A model generated the notes under the pieces. The model was given only the letters and a program-made list of their open reading frames with translations. It searched no databases and was not told where the DNA came from. DNA of 64,000 bases from Candidatus Scybalocola faecigallinarum (lineage in GTDB: Bacteria > Bacillota > Clostridia > Lachnospirales > Lachnospiraceae). How positions within the stretch are numbered: the stretch's first letter is position 1; the number at the start of each line of letters is the position of its first letter. This document shows positions 50,028 to 59,503 of this stretch, piece after piece. The stretch covers positions 1 to 64,000 of the forward strand of contig DVIT01000016.1 in NCBI GenBank assembly GCA_018711005.1, read 5' to 3'. Made by a program: the position numbers and the translations under genes.

Positions 50028-51332
50028 TTAAACGAAATCGCTCAGCTGCCGGAGATCTTCAAAAAATTCCGGGTAGGAGATGCGTATACAGTCTGCGCCG
50101 GAAATTTCCACAGGCCCCTCGCTGTTCATGCCGGCAATGGCAAAGGCCATGGCAATGCGGTGGTCATTGTAGCTGTTGATGGCAGCGCCGTGCAGCGGGC
50201 GGCCGCCCTTAATGATCATTCCGTCGTCCGTGGCTGTAATGTCTGCACCCATGGCCTTTAAGGCTTCAGCCACAGTGTCAATGCGGTTGGATTCTTTCAC
50301 TTTAAGCTCCTGGGCATCTTTAATTACTGTAGTGCCGTTGGCAAAGCAGGCCAGCACGGCAATCACCGGGATCTCGTCGATCAGTGTGGGGATCAGCTCG
50401 CCTCCAATGACCGTGCCACGGAGACTGCTGGAGGACACGGTAATGTCTGCCACGGGTTCAGCTCCCTCGTTATGAATGTTTTCAACAGAGATTTGGCCGC
50501 CCATAGCACGGCATACCCTAAGGATACCGTCCCGGGTAGGATTAATGCCTACATTTTTTACAGTAATGCAGGCGTCCGGGCAAATGAGCCCTGCGGCGAT
50601 AAAATAGGCGGCAGAGGAAATATCTCCGGGCACCTGTATTTCCCGGGCGTAAAGCTCCCGGGCCGGAGTGATGGATACCGTATGGCTGCCGTCTTGATTG
50701 GCTGTGTGGGAAACATTGGCGCCGTAGGCTGTAAGCATAAGTTCGCTGTGGTTTCTGGACAATGCAGGCTCTGTTACTGAGGTGACGCCCTGCGCATATA
50801 AGCCGGCCAGTAAAATGGCGGATTTTACCTGGGCTGAGGCAACAGGAGAGGTGTAATCAATGCCGGTTAAGGGCGCGCCTGTAATTTTTAAGGGAGCGCA
50901 GCCATTGTCGTTGAGACTTTCAATATGGGCGCCCATCATGGACAGTGGGGTGATGATCCGGTTCATGGGACGCTTTTGGATAGAAGCATCGCCGGTAAGG
51001 CAGGACGTAAATGGCTGTGCGGATAAAATACCGGAGATCAGCCGGGTTGTTGTTCCGCTGTTCCCGGCATCCAGCGTCTGCTTTGGGGCGCACAGGCCGT
51101 GAAGCCCCTTGCCGTGGATGCAGACAAGCTTTTGGGCCGGGTCATTTTCAATGGTTACGCCAAGGGCCCGGAAGCAGTCAATCGAAGAAAGACAGTCCGC
51201 ACCCTCTAAAAAATGGGACACGACAGTTGTTCCTTTGGCCAGAGCGCCAAGCATAATACTGCGATGGGAAATAGATTTGTCTCCCGGAACGGTGATCTCG
51301 CCTCTTAACCGGCGGACAGGATTTATGATCAT
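50028..51332 (-). CDS. aroA: 3-Phosphoshikimate 1-carboxyvinyltransferase (EPSP synthase)
   Basis: It joins shikimate 3-phosphate with PEP in the sixth shikimate step. The 434-aa protein has GEITVPGDKSISHRSIMLG (substrate-binding Lys-Ser and Arg) near residue 12 and DAGNSGTTTRLISG near 90, as well as the late NRIDTVAEALKAMGADI. The first glycine-alanine loop NSGTTTR is of the class with NAGTATR-like replacements, often less sensitive to glyphosate, but that is only a guess. ATG 51332 follows AAAGGA at nine bases; ATGs at 51341 and 51350 are too close to it. It follows tyrA by 54 bases. Confidence 0.93.
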   Translation of the reverse strand: MIINPVRRLRGEITVPGDKSISHRSIMLGALAKGTTVVSHFLEGADCLSSIDCFRALGVTIENDPAQKLVCIHGKGLHGLCAPKQTLDAGNSGTTTRLISGILSAQPFTSCLTGDASIQKRPMNRIITPLSMMGAHIESLNDNGCAPLKITGAPLTGIDYTSPVASAQVKSAILLAGLYAQGVTSVTEPALSRNHSELMLTAYGANVSHTANQDGSHTVSITPARELYAREIQVPGDISSAAYFIAAGLICPDACITVKNVGINPTRDGILRVCRAMGGQISVENIHNEGAEPVADITVSSSSLRGTVIGGELIPTLIDEIPVIAVLACFANGTTVIKDAQELKVKESNRIDTVAEALKAMGADITATDDGMIIKGGRPLHGAAINSYNDHRIAMAFAIAGMNSEGPVEISGADCIRISYPEFFEDLRQLSDFV

Positions 51333-51386
51333 GGCTTTCATTCCTTTCATCGAATGGGGCGGCAGAGGATTTTTCTGCCGCAGGGG

Positions 51387-52490
51387 TTAATTTCTTTCGT
51401 AAACGGTATAGTGGAACTTTCTTAAATGGGTCACAGCTTTTTGGGCCGCATCTTCTTCATAAAATTCAATGCGCAGGGCGCCTTCCTGAAATTCCCGGTT
51501 ATGGACAATGCCGATATTTTTGATGCTGATGCCATTGGTAGCCAGAATGGTAGCAATGGTGGCAATAGCGCCGGACTCGTCAATAATATCCACATAAATT
51601 TCATAAGCCGGACGCAGGCCGCCCTTGGCATTGGAGCGGGGGATCGAATCCCTGTAGTCCTTAGCCTGGGAAAAAAGCTCAAGAAGACGGACATTTTCCC
51701 CGCTTTGGACCGCTTGAGAAACCTGACGGAGGCTGTCCATGTAATGGTCCATGATCTCCAGGAGATTATCCCTGTTTTCATCACAGATCTGCTGCCACAT
51801 AATGGGAGATGACGAGGCTATGCGGGTAATATCTTTAAATCCCCCGGCGGCCAGCATACGCATATGCTGCTGTTCGTCGTCAAAGTCCCGGACAAGGTTG
51901 ACCAGGGTATATGCGATCATATGGGGCAGATGGCTGATAGCCGCCATAATATAGTCATGACGCCGCGCGTCCAGGACAATAGGCAGGGCGCTGACGGACT
52001 GTATCAGCTGTGTCATGGCAGCTACGCTTTTATCCGGCGTTGCCGGGGATGGCGTCAGGATATAATAAGCATTTTCCAAAAGACGGTCACTGGCATTGGC
52101 ATAGCCGCTTTTTTCTGAGCCGGCCATGGGATGGCCGCCGATAAAGCAGTGTTCCATCCCAAGCTCCCGGACCGCACTGTGGATGGGCGTCTTTACGCTG
52201 CCCACATCGGTAAAGATACAGTGGTCTGCTGCTATATTTTTTAAGATTTTCAGATTTTGTACATTAAAATTTACAGGCGCGCATAAAAAGATAAGGTCAC
52301 ATTGGGAAAATGCCTGGGAAAGATGGTCATGGGCCTGGTTCAGCGTTTTATCCATAAGGGCTGCTGTAAGGCTCTCCCGGTCTGTATCAAAAGCAATAAT
52401 TTTCATATCCGGATGTACGCGGCGCACGGCTTTGGCGATTGACCCGCCAATAAGGCCCAGGCCTGCAAATCCGATGGTTGAAATGGTCAT
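51387..52490 (-). CDS. tyrA: Prephenate dehydrogenase with ACT domain
   Basis: It oxidises prephenate to 4-hydroxyphenylpyruvate for tyrosine. A 367-aa protein with a Rossmann motif GLGLIGGSIAKA at residue 10, the catalytic His in GGHPMAGSEKSG near 117, and a conserved SHLPH with the second His near 183. A C-terminal ACT domain (about residues 295-365) probably binds tyrosine for feedback control. It lies first in the tyrA-aroA transcript, behind a leader that can form hairpins. Confidence 0.94.
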   Translation of the reverse strand: MTISTIGFAGLGLIGGSIAKAVRRVHPDMKIIAFDTDRESLTAALMDKTLNQAHDHLSQAFSQCDLIFLCAPVNFNVQNLKILKNIAADHCIFTDVGSVKTPIHSAVRELGMEHCFIGGHPMAGSEKSGYANASDRLLENAYYILTPSPATPDKSVAAMTQLIQSVSALPIVLDARRHDYIMAAISHLPHMIAYTLVNLVRDFDDEQQHMRMLAAGGFKDITRIASSSPIMWQQICDENRDNLLEIMDHYMDSLRQVSQAVQSGENVRLLELFSQAKDYRDSIPRSNAKGGLRPAYEIYVDIIDESGAIATIATILATNGISIKNIGIVHNREFQEGALRIEFYEEDAAQKAVTHLRKFHYTVYERN

Positions 52491-52517
52491 AAGTATATCC
52501 TCCAGAATAAAATTAAA

Positions 52518-52582
52518 CCGCTTTGCGTCTTTGCCGGAAACGCTGTATAAGCGGCTTTATCTGGCAGCTTTGGCGCTGCCTG
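52518..52582 (-). promoter_or_regulatory. Leader hairpins before tyrA (possible attenuator)
   Basis: On the minus strand GGCAGC / GCTGCC form one hairpin (about 52562-52582). CCGCTT and AAGCGG enclosing GCGT / ACGC form a second (52518-52554), followed by TTTAATTTTATT, like an intrinsic terminator 28 bases before the start codon. No T-box sequence or leader peptide was recognised. Confidence 0.4.
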
Positions 52583-52723
52583 GGGTTTTCCTGGTAAAAG
52601 CTTAGCATTTGTAAGGAGAAAATGCAAGAAAAAAGAAAATCTGCGGTGGATTGGGGTGAATTATTTAGATGGCTGGCGGTTACCCAATAGTTGCAAGAAA
52701 TTTGTCTAATTTCACTAAAAGTA

Positions 52724-52752
52724 TTGAAAAAGTTCTGACGATTTAGTAAAAT
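52724..52752 (+). promoter_or_regulatory. Promoter of the EF-G-like gene
   Basis: TTGAAA (52724-52729), 17-bp spacer, TAAAAT (52747-52752), 61 bases before the start codon. Confidence 0.75.
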
Positions 52753-52813
52753 GTATACATGGCTTCTGCATAGATGCGGAACCCCATCATAAACAGTATT
52801 GGAGGAAGATGAC

Positions 52814-54901
52814 ATGAAGGTATACAAGACTCAGGACATACGTAACGTTGCGATCTTAGGCCACGGCGGCTGCGGTAAGACGACCCTTGTAGAAGCAATG
52901 GCTTATGCAGCAGGAGTGACAAAGCGTCAGGGTAAGGTTGACGATGGAAACACGATCAGTGATTATGATAAAGAGGAAATCCGCAGAAAGTTTTCAATCA
53001 GCACATCTGTTGTTCCTATGGAGTGGGAATACTGGAAGATCAATCTTTTGGACACCCCCGGATATATGGACTTTGTTGGTGAGGTTGAGGAAGCGCTTTC
53101 TGCCGCTGACGGCGCGATCATTGTAGTTTCCGGTAAAGCCGGTGTGGAAGCCGGAACGATCAAGGCATGGAATTACTGCGAAAAGTATGGCATTCCACGT
53201 ACGATCTTTGTTACGAATATGGATGATGAGCATGCAGATTATATGAAGGTTGTTAATCAGCTCCGTGAGCTTTACGGCAAGAAGATCGCACCTTTCCATC
53301 TGCCCATCCACGAGGATGGCAAGTTTGTGGGTGTTGTAAACGTAGTAAAGATGGCCGGACGCCGTTTTACTTCCAGCGGAAAGTGGGAAGCAAGAGACAT
53401 TCCGGAAGATGTTAAGCCGGAACTGGATGAGTGCCGGGAAGCTTTGCTGGAAGCTGTTGCCGAGACCAGCGAAGAACTGATGGATAAATATTTTGGCGGT
53501 GAAGAATTTACTTTAGACGAGATCATTGACGCTTTGCGTATTAATGTTAATGAAGGGAGCGTTGTACCTGTACAGTGCGGTTCCGGTCTGTTAGGCTATG
53601 CTTCTGCCAACCTGCTGACTACATGTGTGGAATTTTTGCCGTCGCCTATGCGGGATCATATTAAGATTTTTGGTAAGGATCCCAGAACGGAAAAAGAGTA
53701 TAATGTGGATTATGACTCCAGACGTCCGTTTTCCGCATATGTATTTAAGACTATTGTGGATCCGTTTATCGGCCGCTACTCTCTGATTAAGGTGTGCTCC
53801 GGTGAATTGAAAAATGACTCTGTGGTCTATAATTATAATAAAGATACTGAAGAAAAGCTGAATAAGCTGTTTGTTTTGCGGGGCAAGGAAGTGATCGAGG
53901 TTCCTGAACTTAAGGCCGGTGATATTGGCGCTATTGCCAAGCTGAGCAATACAGCCACAGGCGATACCCTGTCCTTAAAGTCCGATCCGTTAGTGATCGA
54001 CAAGATGGAAATGTCCGCTCCTTATACATACAAGCGCTATGCTGCTAAGAATAAGGGGGATGAGGATAAGGTTTCCCAGGCCCTTGCAAAGATGATGGAA
54101 GAAGACCTGACCCTTCGGGTATTTAACGACGCTGAAAATCGTCAGTCACTGCTGTATGGTATTGGCGATCAGCAGCTGGATGTAGTTGTCAGCAGACTTT
54201 TTAACAAGTATAAAGTAGAAATCGTATTATCCAAACCAAGGATTCCATACAGAGAGACAATCCGCAAGAAAGTTTCCGTCCGTGAAAAATATAAGAAACA
54301 GTCCGGCGGACATGGCCAGTACGGCGATGTTGCTATGGAATTTGAACCCTCCGGAGATCTGGAAACACCCTATGTATTTGCTGAACGTGTCGTAGGCGGC
54401 GCTGTTCCAAAGAACTATTTTCCTGCTGTGGAAAAAGGTATTGCAGAATCTGTAAACCGCGGACCTTTGGCAGGTTATCCGGTTGTAGGCATTAAGGCCA
54501 CATTGTTTGACGGCTCCTATCATCCGGTAGATTCCTCGGAAATGGCCTTTAAGACTGCTGCAAGACAGGCATTTAAGAGCGCTTTCATGCAGGCCTCACC
54601 CATTATCCTTGAGCCGATCGCTTCTTTAAGCGTATATGTTCCCGACAGCTACACCGGAGATATTATGGGCGATCTGAATAAACGCCGTGGCCGTGTCCTT
54701 GGTATGAACCCGTCAGATTATGGCCGGACAGAAATCGTTGCTGATATTCCTCTGGCTCAGCTGTATGGATATTCTACAGATCTGCGCTCCATGACCGGCG
54801 GACGGGGAGATTTTGCATACTCCTTCAGCCGTTACGAGCAGGCTCCGTCGGATGTTCAGGAAAAAGTTATTGAAGAAAATGCCAAAGAAAACGCTGACTG
54901 A
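52814..54901 (+). CDS. EF-G-like translational GTPase
   Basis: A 695-aa paralogue of elongation factor G with all five domains. G1 GHGGCGKTT near residue 17, G3 DTPGYMDF near 79, G4 TNMDDE near 132 where the usual Lys of NKxD is Met, domain IV YGDVAMEFEP near 505 and the C-terminal GDLNKRRGRVLG near 615. It is the lone-standing EF-G-like group seen in Clostridia, distinct from the str-operon fusA. Its role may be in translocation, recycling or rescue. ATG 52814 follows GGAGGA; the TTG at 52799 is over that site. Confidence 0.9.
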   Translation: MKVYKTQDIRNVAILGHGGCGKTTLVEAMAYAAGVTKRQGKVDDGNTISDYDKEEIRRKFSISTSVVPMEWEYWKINLLDTPGYMDFVGEVEEALSAADGAIIVVSGKAGVEAGTIKAWNYCEKYGIPRTIFVTNMDDEHADYMKVVNQLRELYGKKIAPFHLPIHEDGKFVGVVNVVKMAGRRFTSSGKWEARDIPEDVKPELDECREALLEAVAETSEELMDKYFGGEEFTLDEIIDALRINVNEGSVVPVQCGSGLLGYASANLLTTCVEFLPSPMRDHIKIFGKDPRTEKEYNVDYDSRRPFSAYVFKTIVDPFIGRYSLIKVCSGELKNDSVVYNYNKDTEEKLNKLFVLRGKEVIEVPELKAGDIGAIAKLSNTATGDTLSLKSDPLVIDKMEMSAPYTYKRYAAKNKGDEDKVSQALAKMMEEDLTLRVFNDAENRQSLLYGIGDQQLDVVVSRLFNKYKVEIVLSKPRIPYRETIRKKVSVREKYKKQSGGHGQYGDVAMEFEPSGDLETPYVFAERVVGGAVPKNYFPAVEKGIAESVNRGPLAGYPVVGIKATLFDGSYHPVDSSEMAFKTAARQAFKSAFMQASPIILEPIASLSVYVPDSYTGDIMGDLNKRRGRVLGMNPSDYGRTEIVADIPLAQLYGYSTDLRSMTGGRGDFAYSFSRYEQAPSDVQEKVIEENAKENAD

Positions 54902-54941
54902 TCCTAAGGGTCTGTAAATTCTCCAAAGATCAGCCGGGAAT

Positions 54942-54988
54942 TAAGCCACAGCTGCTGTGTATTTTCACCGGCTGTGGCTTATATTTTC
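54942..54988 (+). terminator. Terminator of the EF-G-like gene
   Basis: TAAGCCACAGC pairs exactly with GCTGTGGCTTA, then TATTTT. Confidence 0.85.
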
Positions 54989-55025
54989 CATGGAGATAAA
55001 GTGATCATGAAAGGAAGGGATTTTT

Positions 55026-55745
55026 ATGGCAACACCTCATAATGAAGCAAAGGAAGGCAGTATTGCAAAGACGGTTTTAATGCCCGGCGACCCCCTGAGA
55101 GCCAGGTATATTGCCCAGACGTATTTAAAAGATCCGGTGCAGTTTAATTCAGTCCGGGGAATGCTGGGATTTACGGGGACTTATAAGGATACCCGGGTTT
55201 CTGTTATGGGCTCCGGGATGGGGATGCCAAGTATTGGTATTTATTCCTATGAATTATATAAGTTTTATGGTGTGGAAAATATTATCCGTATCGGAAGTGC
55301 AGGCGCTTACTGTGACGCTCTGGACGTTATGGACATTGCCCTGGCAGACAGCGCATGGAGCGAGTCTACATTTGCCATGGCGCAGGCTGGCGTTTCAGGA
55401 GATATACAGTATCCCAGCGAAAGCCTGAACCAGGTTATTGAAGAAGCCGCCGGAAGGCTGGGCCTGTCTGTTGTAAAGTGCCGGGTGCATTCCAGTGATG
55501 TTTTTTACCATGAAGACCATGTGGATGGCTATAAAGAATTTAATGAAAAGCACGGCTGTGCCTGCGTGGAAATGGAAAGCTACGCCCTTTTCCATAATGC
55601 AAAGATCTTAAACCGCCGGGCGGCCTGTCTTTTGACCATTTCCGATTCTTTTGTCAATCATAAGGAACTGTCGGCCAAGGAGCGGGAGACAAGCTTTGAT
55701 GATATGATGCGCATTGCTCTGGAAGCTGCCTGTGACTGTTGCTGA
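55026..55745 (+). CDS. deoD: Purine-nucleoside phosphorylase, DeoD type
   Basis: It splits purine nucleosides with phosphate to base and (deoxy)ribose 1-phosphate. The 239-aa protein begins [25 protein letters not shown] (phosphate-binding Gly-Asp and Arg), with [16 protein letters not shown] near 61, the phosphate loop [10 protein letters not shown] near 87 and [11 protein letters not shown] near 181, where nucleoside-binding Glu lies, and the catalytic Asp in TISDSF. Hexameric low-specificity DeoD class. The next gene, deoB, uses its product. Confidence 0.95.
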   Translation: MATPHNEAKEGSIAKTVLMPGDPLRARYIAQTYLKDPVQFNSVRGMLGFTGTYKDTRVSVMGSGMGMPSIGIYSYELYKFYGVENIIRIGSAGAYCDALDVMDIALADSAWSESTFAMAQAGVSGDIQYPSESLNQVIEEAAGRLGLSVVKCRVHSSDVFYHEDHVDGYKEFNEKHGCACVEMESYALFHNAKILNRRAACLLTISDSFVNHKELSAKERETSFDDMMRIALEAACDCC

Positions 55746-55773
55746 CAGCCGGGCGGGAAAGGAGGCAATTTTT

Positions 55774-56958
55774 TTGAAATACCGCAGGATTTTTACGATT
55801 GTTATTGACTCCTTTGGTATCGGCGCTATGGAGGATGCCCGGGACTATTCCGATGAAGGGGCGGATACATTAGGCCATATTGATGACCATATGCCTGTGT
55901 TTCGTATTCCCAATCTTATGTCTTTAGGGCTGGGAAAGCTGCATCCTGTGGCTCACGGGCCTGTGCCGGAAAAAATATCCGGCTATTATACCCGGATGCA
56001 CGAGGCCAGTACCGGAAAGGATACCATGACCGGACACTGGGAGCTGATGGGACTGCTGATCACCCAGCCGTTTCTTACATTTACCGATACAGGCTTTCCG
56101 CCGGAGCTGATCCAAAAGCTGGAAAGTGAAACCGGCCATAAGGTTATTGGAAACCGGGCTGCCAGCGGAACGGCTATTTTAGATGAACTTGGGGAGGAAC
56201 ATTTAAAAACAGGCGCCATGATCGTGTATACATCGGCGGATTCGGTGCTTCAGATCGCTGCCAGTGAAGAAACCTTTGGCCTTGAGGAATTGTACCGGTG
56301 CTGTGAAATCGCCAGAAAGCTGACCATGAAGCCGGAGTGGAAGGTGGGGCGGATCATTGCCCGTCCCTTTGTGGGAACCCATAAAGGCGCTTTTGTCCGC
56401 ACGGCCAACCGCCATGACTATGCCTTAAAGCCCTTTGGCCCCACCGTGCTTAATGGCTTAAAGAATGCCGGTTTTGATGTGATCAGTATTGGAAAGATCA
56501 ATGACATTTTTGCAGGCGAAGGCATTACCCAGGCATTTCGTTCCCAAAGCAGCGTCCATGGAATGGAACAGACCATTGAACAGCTGGACCGGGATTTTTG
56601 CGGCCTTTGCTTTGTGAACCTGGTGGATTTTGACGCCCTTTGGGGGCACCGGAGAGATCCCAAAGGCTACGGCCATGAGCTGGAGCTGTTTGACGAGAAG
56701 CTGGGGATCGTCTTATCTAAGCTGCGGGCGGATGATCTTTTGATGATCACGGCGGACCATGGCAATGATCCCACATTTAAAGGAACCGATCATACCCGGG
56801 AAATGGTTCCCCTCCTTTTATACAGTCCTTCCATGACAGGAACCGGGCGTCTTAAGGATACGAAAAGCTTTGGGGCAGCAGGAAGGCTGATCGCGAATAA
56901 TTTCCGGATCCCTATGCCTGAGGGCGCTGTTGGGGATTTTAGTGATCCGCTGAACTGA
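55774..56958 (+). CDS. deoB: Phosphopentomutase
   Basis: It turns (deoxy)ribose 1-phosphate into the 5-phosphate. The 394-aa protein is an alkaline-phosphatase-fold enzyme: metal Asp in [14 protein letters not shown] near residue 9, the phosphorylated Thr in [13 protein letters not shown] near 85, and metal ligands in [14 protein letters not shown] near 282 and [11 protein letters not shown] near 325. The start is TTG 55774, eight bases after GGAGG; the ATG-like frames further up lie in deoD. It overlaps the facing Fic-like gene by 20 bases. Confidence 0.94.
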   Translation: MKYRRIFTIVIDSFGIGAMEDARDYSDEGADTLGHIDDHMPVFRIPNLMSLGLGKLHPVAHGPVPEKISGYYTRMHEASTGKDTMTGHWELMGLLITQPFLTFTDTGFPPELIQKLESETGHKVIGNRAASGTAILDELGEEHLKTGAMIVYTSADSVLQIAASEETFGLEELYRCCEIARKLTMKPEWKVGRIIARPFVGTHKGAFVRTANRHDYALKPFGPTVLNGLKNAGFDVISIGKINDIFAGEGITQAFRSQSSVHGMEQTIEQLDRDFCGLCFVNLVDFDALWGHRRDPKGYGHELELFDEKLGIVLSKLRADDLLMITADHGNDPTFKGTDHTREMVPLLLYSPSMTGTGRLKDTKSFGAAGRLIANNFRIPMPEGAVGDFSDPLN

Positions 56959-57442
56959 GAACAGCCGCTGCTGCAAATTCTGAAAAAATATCCATGTCCC
57001 TGCGTTTGCGGGAGCTGGTGAGGGCCTCTGTATAGCCGTCGGTCAGGTAAAGCGGCTGTAAAGGCCGGGGATATCCGCAGGCTTTAAGGATGCGGTCCAT
57101 CAGCGCCTGAGCCAGCACTTCGTTTTTTTCTTCAAAGGGGGCCATATCCACAATGCGTTTATAGGCCATGGCTGCCAGTTCAACGGGATGGAGCGTGTGC
57201 CTGGAAAAATCCAGCTGGCTGAAAAAATGGCTGACAAGATGGTCAAGGTCCTCAGGCTTTGGAAAATGGTTTCCCGGCGCCGGTTCAAGGTCTGTTTCCC
57301 GGTATTTAGGTGCGGGCCGGGAAGTGATGGCGCTATACATGTTTTTAAGGTCTGTTTCATTTAGAAAAGACTCCGGCAAACAGGAACTGTCTTGGTTTTT
57401 TATATGATCGATCTGATCTAAAAGCTGTTTTAACTGACTCAT
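56939..57442 (-). CDS. Fic-like protein with degenerate active site
   Basis: A 167-aa protein. Residues 85-130 match the Fic/DOC fold pattern: helix [17 protein letters not shown], then [15 protein letters not shown] at 101-115 where active Fic enzymes have HPFxDGNGRxxRLLM, then LKACGYP. The later [13 protein letters not shown] and DIFSEF also match Fic. The catalytic His is Ala and the GNGR anion loop is KNEV, so AMP transfer seems impossible. ATG 57442 follows GGAGGA. It is cytoplasmic. It may be a dead or re-purposed Fic protein; a Fic call is mine from pattern and not proven. Confidence 0.6.
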   Translation of the reverse strand: MSQLKQLLDQIDHIKNQDSSCLPESFLNETDLKNMYSAITSRPAPKYRETDLEPAPGNHFPKPEDLDHLVSHFFSQLDFSRHTLHPVELAAMAYKRIVDMAPFEEKNEVLAQALMDRILKACGYPRPLQPLYLTDGYTEALTSSRKRRDMDIFSEFAAAAVLSSADH

Positions 57443-57487
57443 GGTTCTTCCTCCTTTTGGAATAGGACAGCATGTCTCTTTGGAAAT

Positions 57488-57517
57488 GTTATAGCATAAA
57501 AGATGTGTAATTGACAA
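57488..57517 (-). promoter_or_regulatory. Promoter of the Fic-like gene
   Basis: Minus strand: TTGTCA (57512-57517), 18-bp spacer, TATAAC (57488-57493). Confidence 0.55.
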
Positions 57518-57520
57518 GTC

Positions 57521-57549
57521 TTGCTTTCACGGGGCATGGATGTTAAAAT
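57521..57549 (+). promoter_or_regulatory. Promoter of the DUF5688-like gene
   Basis: TTGCTT (57521-57526), 17-bp spacer, TAAAAT (57544-57549). Downstream, ACTGTTC and GAACAGT (57560-57580) form a small palindrome near the likely transcript start, a possible operator. Confidence 0.6.
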
Positions 57550-57645
57550 AAAGCTATTCACTGTTCACGGGGAGAACAGTCATTGATGCTGTCCGTATTT
57601 TGTCGAACAGAAAAACGGGCGGCAATAATTTGAGGAAAGGACACG

Positions 57646-58164
57646 ATGATTGTGACAATTTATGAATTTGCAGCCTACATAGCTAAAAAAACAGATACGA
57701 TCATTGCCCGCAGATATGGGGTGACTAAGGTTGAAGTGACAGGAAGCCAAAGTGCGCCGATGATCCATATTGTAAATAAGACCTTTGGTATTGACCAGGC
57801 GGTGCCGGTGGAGGGGCCATATAAGGATTTTGAGGCCAATAAAGAGACAGAGGCAGACACTTATGCCGAAGCGCTGGCCTTTGAAGTGGAATATGCCATG
57901 TTTGATGCCCTGACACTGAACCGGGATGTTTCCAAATATAAGGACTTTTCTGTGGCTGGAGAACTGCTCCACACAAAGCTCCTGGATGTGGACCGGAGCC
58001 GGGACATTATGGAGGGCGCCTTGGGACGCAAGGTGGATGAATACAGTATTATGGTTTTGTATATCCATGATGGCAGGACGAAAACACTTGTTAATGAGGA
58101 GCTTGTAAGAGCCTGGGGCGTGGCCCCCGGCGCCCTGTTTATCAAAGCATCGGAAAATGCCTGA
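57646..58164 (+). CDS. DUF5688-like protein of unknown function
   Basis: A 172-aa soluble protein. Its last 40 residues (YSIMVLYIHDGRTKTLVNEELVRAWGV region) resemble the C-terminus of DUF5688 proteins, a family common in Lachnospiraceae, where a new residue pair LVNEELVRAWGV precedes a Leu-Phe-Ala end. The N-terminal half (MIVTIYEFAAYIAKKTDTII) does not match that family well and is shorter. No catalytic motif is visible. ATG 57646 follows GAGGAAAGG. It overlaps the facing araC-type gene by 23 bases. Confidence 0.6.
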   Translation: MIVTIYEFAAYIAKKTDTIIARRYGVTKVEVTGSQSAPMIHIVNKTFGIDQAVPVEGPYKDFEANKETEADTYAEALAFEVEYAMFDALTLNRDVSKYKDFSVAGELLHTKLLDVDRSRDIMEGALGRKVDEYSIMVLYIHDGRTKTLVNEELVRAWGVAPGALFIKASENA

Positions 58165-59377
58165 CAGAACCGTCTTTATGAGACCGGTACGTGGCAGGCG
58201 TCATGCCGGTGTGTCGGCGGAATACATTTTGAAAGTAACTCTGGGAGGAAAATCCAAGATATTCGGAGATTTCTGCCAGAGTTTTTTTCGTGTTTTCCAA
58301 AAGACGGCAGGCTTCGTCCATTTTTATTTGTGTAACATAGGCATTAATAGTCATATGTGCATCTTCTTTGAAAGTGCGGCATAAATAGGTGCGGTTTTGT
58401 TTCAGGGCTTGGGCCAGCTGCTGAGTGGAAATGGTTTCGCTGATGTGATTTAACACATAGTCCCGGACCCGGCGGACCAGGGCAGAATTTTTAACCCCAT
58501 GGTCCAGTTCGGAAACACGCCGTGTAAAGTCCAGGACAGCCTGTGCCAGAAGCCGGGAAACTTCCACATAGTCGGTTTGCATTTCTGATTTTTGGATATA
58601 AATATCGCTTAGGGCAAAGGCCGTTTCCGGATCCAGACCACCCCGGATGGCTGCCCGTGTCACCAGGGTGATCGTGCAGATGAGCAGATTTTGCTCCTGG
58701 CGCAGGGCATCCCCGGCCATGATCCCCGGCTTGCCAGATGGCGGCGCGTTATAAAGAGCCAGGATCTCCTTGGTACGGCCGTGTTCCACACTGGCCAAAA
58801 GCTGCCGCTCCAGCTCCAGGGTATTGTGGATAATGTATTCGCCGGAAGGCGGGAGCAGGGGAGCAGAGAACGTCTCCAGTAAAGCCTGATCCTTAAGGAT
58901 CTCCCGGGACAGATCTTTTGCAGGCTGGCCAAGGAGAAGATCGCTGACATTGATTTTTTCTCCATTGATAAAATAGTTAATGGTACATAGGATCTGCATG
59001 AAATTATTTAAAGGATAAGATGGAAGGGCATGAAGATAATCCATAAGCTCCTGACACCGGCTTAAAGGCTCACCCATGGACCTGAGGATCCGGTTGACGG
59101 CATTCCGGCTGAAACGGACAGCAGGAACAGGACCCACAAGGAGACATGCCTCAGTTTTTGTGTCACGGAAAAGACCATAAAACAGCAGGGTATCTGTCAT
59201 ATAATAGCTGACAGACGCCTTATTTTTAAAGATTTCTTTTTCCTCCTGGGCTGCAGGATCCGGTTTAAAGATGGTGTGATGATATAATTTACAAAGTTTT
59301 CCGTTTTTATAAAGCCGCACCGGAAGGCCGGATAAATTGGCCAGAGATAAGGCCATGTATTCGTAATCGGTTTTCAT
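58142..59377 (-). CDS. AraC-family transcriptional regulator
   Basis: A 411-aa regulator. The C-terminal double helix-turn-helix (about residues 305-403) includes LAQALKQNRTYLCRTFKED and the closing EISEYLGFSSQSYFQNVFRRHTG, the standard AraC signature. The N-terminal 290 residues form a sensor domain without membrane segments; it does not look like a cupin and I cannot name it. It is divergent from the GH5-GPH-GH78 genes and most likely activates them in response to the sugar or glycoside. Start ATG 59377. Confidence 0.88.
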   Translation of the reverse strand: MKTDYEYMALSLANLSGLPVRLYKNGKLCKLYHHTIFKPDPAAQEEKEIFKNKASVSYYMTDTLLFYGLFRDTKTEACLLVGPVPAVRFSRNAVNRILRSMGEPLSRCQELMDYLHALPSYPLNNFMQILCTINYFINGEKINVSDLLLGQPAKDLSREILKDQALLETFSAPLLPPSGEYIIHNTLELERQLLASVEHGRTKEILALYNAPPSGKPGIMAGDALRQEQNLLICTITLVTRAAIRGGLDPETAFALSDIYIQKSEMQTDYVEVSRLLAQAVLDFTRRVSELDHGVKNSALVRRVRDYVLNHISETISTQQLAQALKQNRTYLCRTFKEDAHMTINAYVTQIKMDEACRLLENTKKTLAEISEYLGFSSQSYFQNVFRRHTGMTPATYRSHKDGSVRHFPML

Positions 59378-59402
59378 AAGATATTCCCCTACTTTTTATT
59401 TG

Positions 59403-59431
59403 ATTTTATAATAAAAGCGACAATATTACAA
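59403..59431 (-). promoter_or_regulatory. Promoter of the AraC-type gene
   Basis: Minus strand: TTGTAA (59426-59431), 17-bp spacer, TAAAAT (59403-59408). On the plus strand a TATAGAAT -10-like box (59450s) precedes GH5 but has no -35, as expected for an activator-dependent promoter. Confidence 0.55.
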
Positions 59432-59503
59432 GAAGTAAACTGCCGCAGCGTATAGAATAATATTAAGGACAAAATACAAAATTCATTGCTGAGGAGGTTT
59501 TTT

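Noticed and set aside
52491-52560. Cyclic di-GMP riboswitch before tyrA (GACGCAAAGC)
   Set aside because: The string matches part of a GEMM aptamer, but the remaining 50 bases of the aptamer are absent before the start codon.
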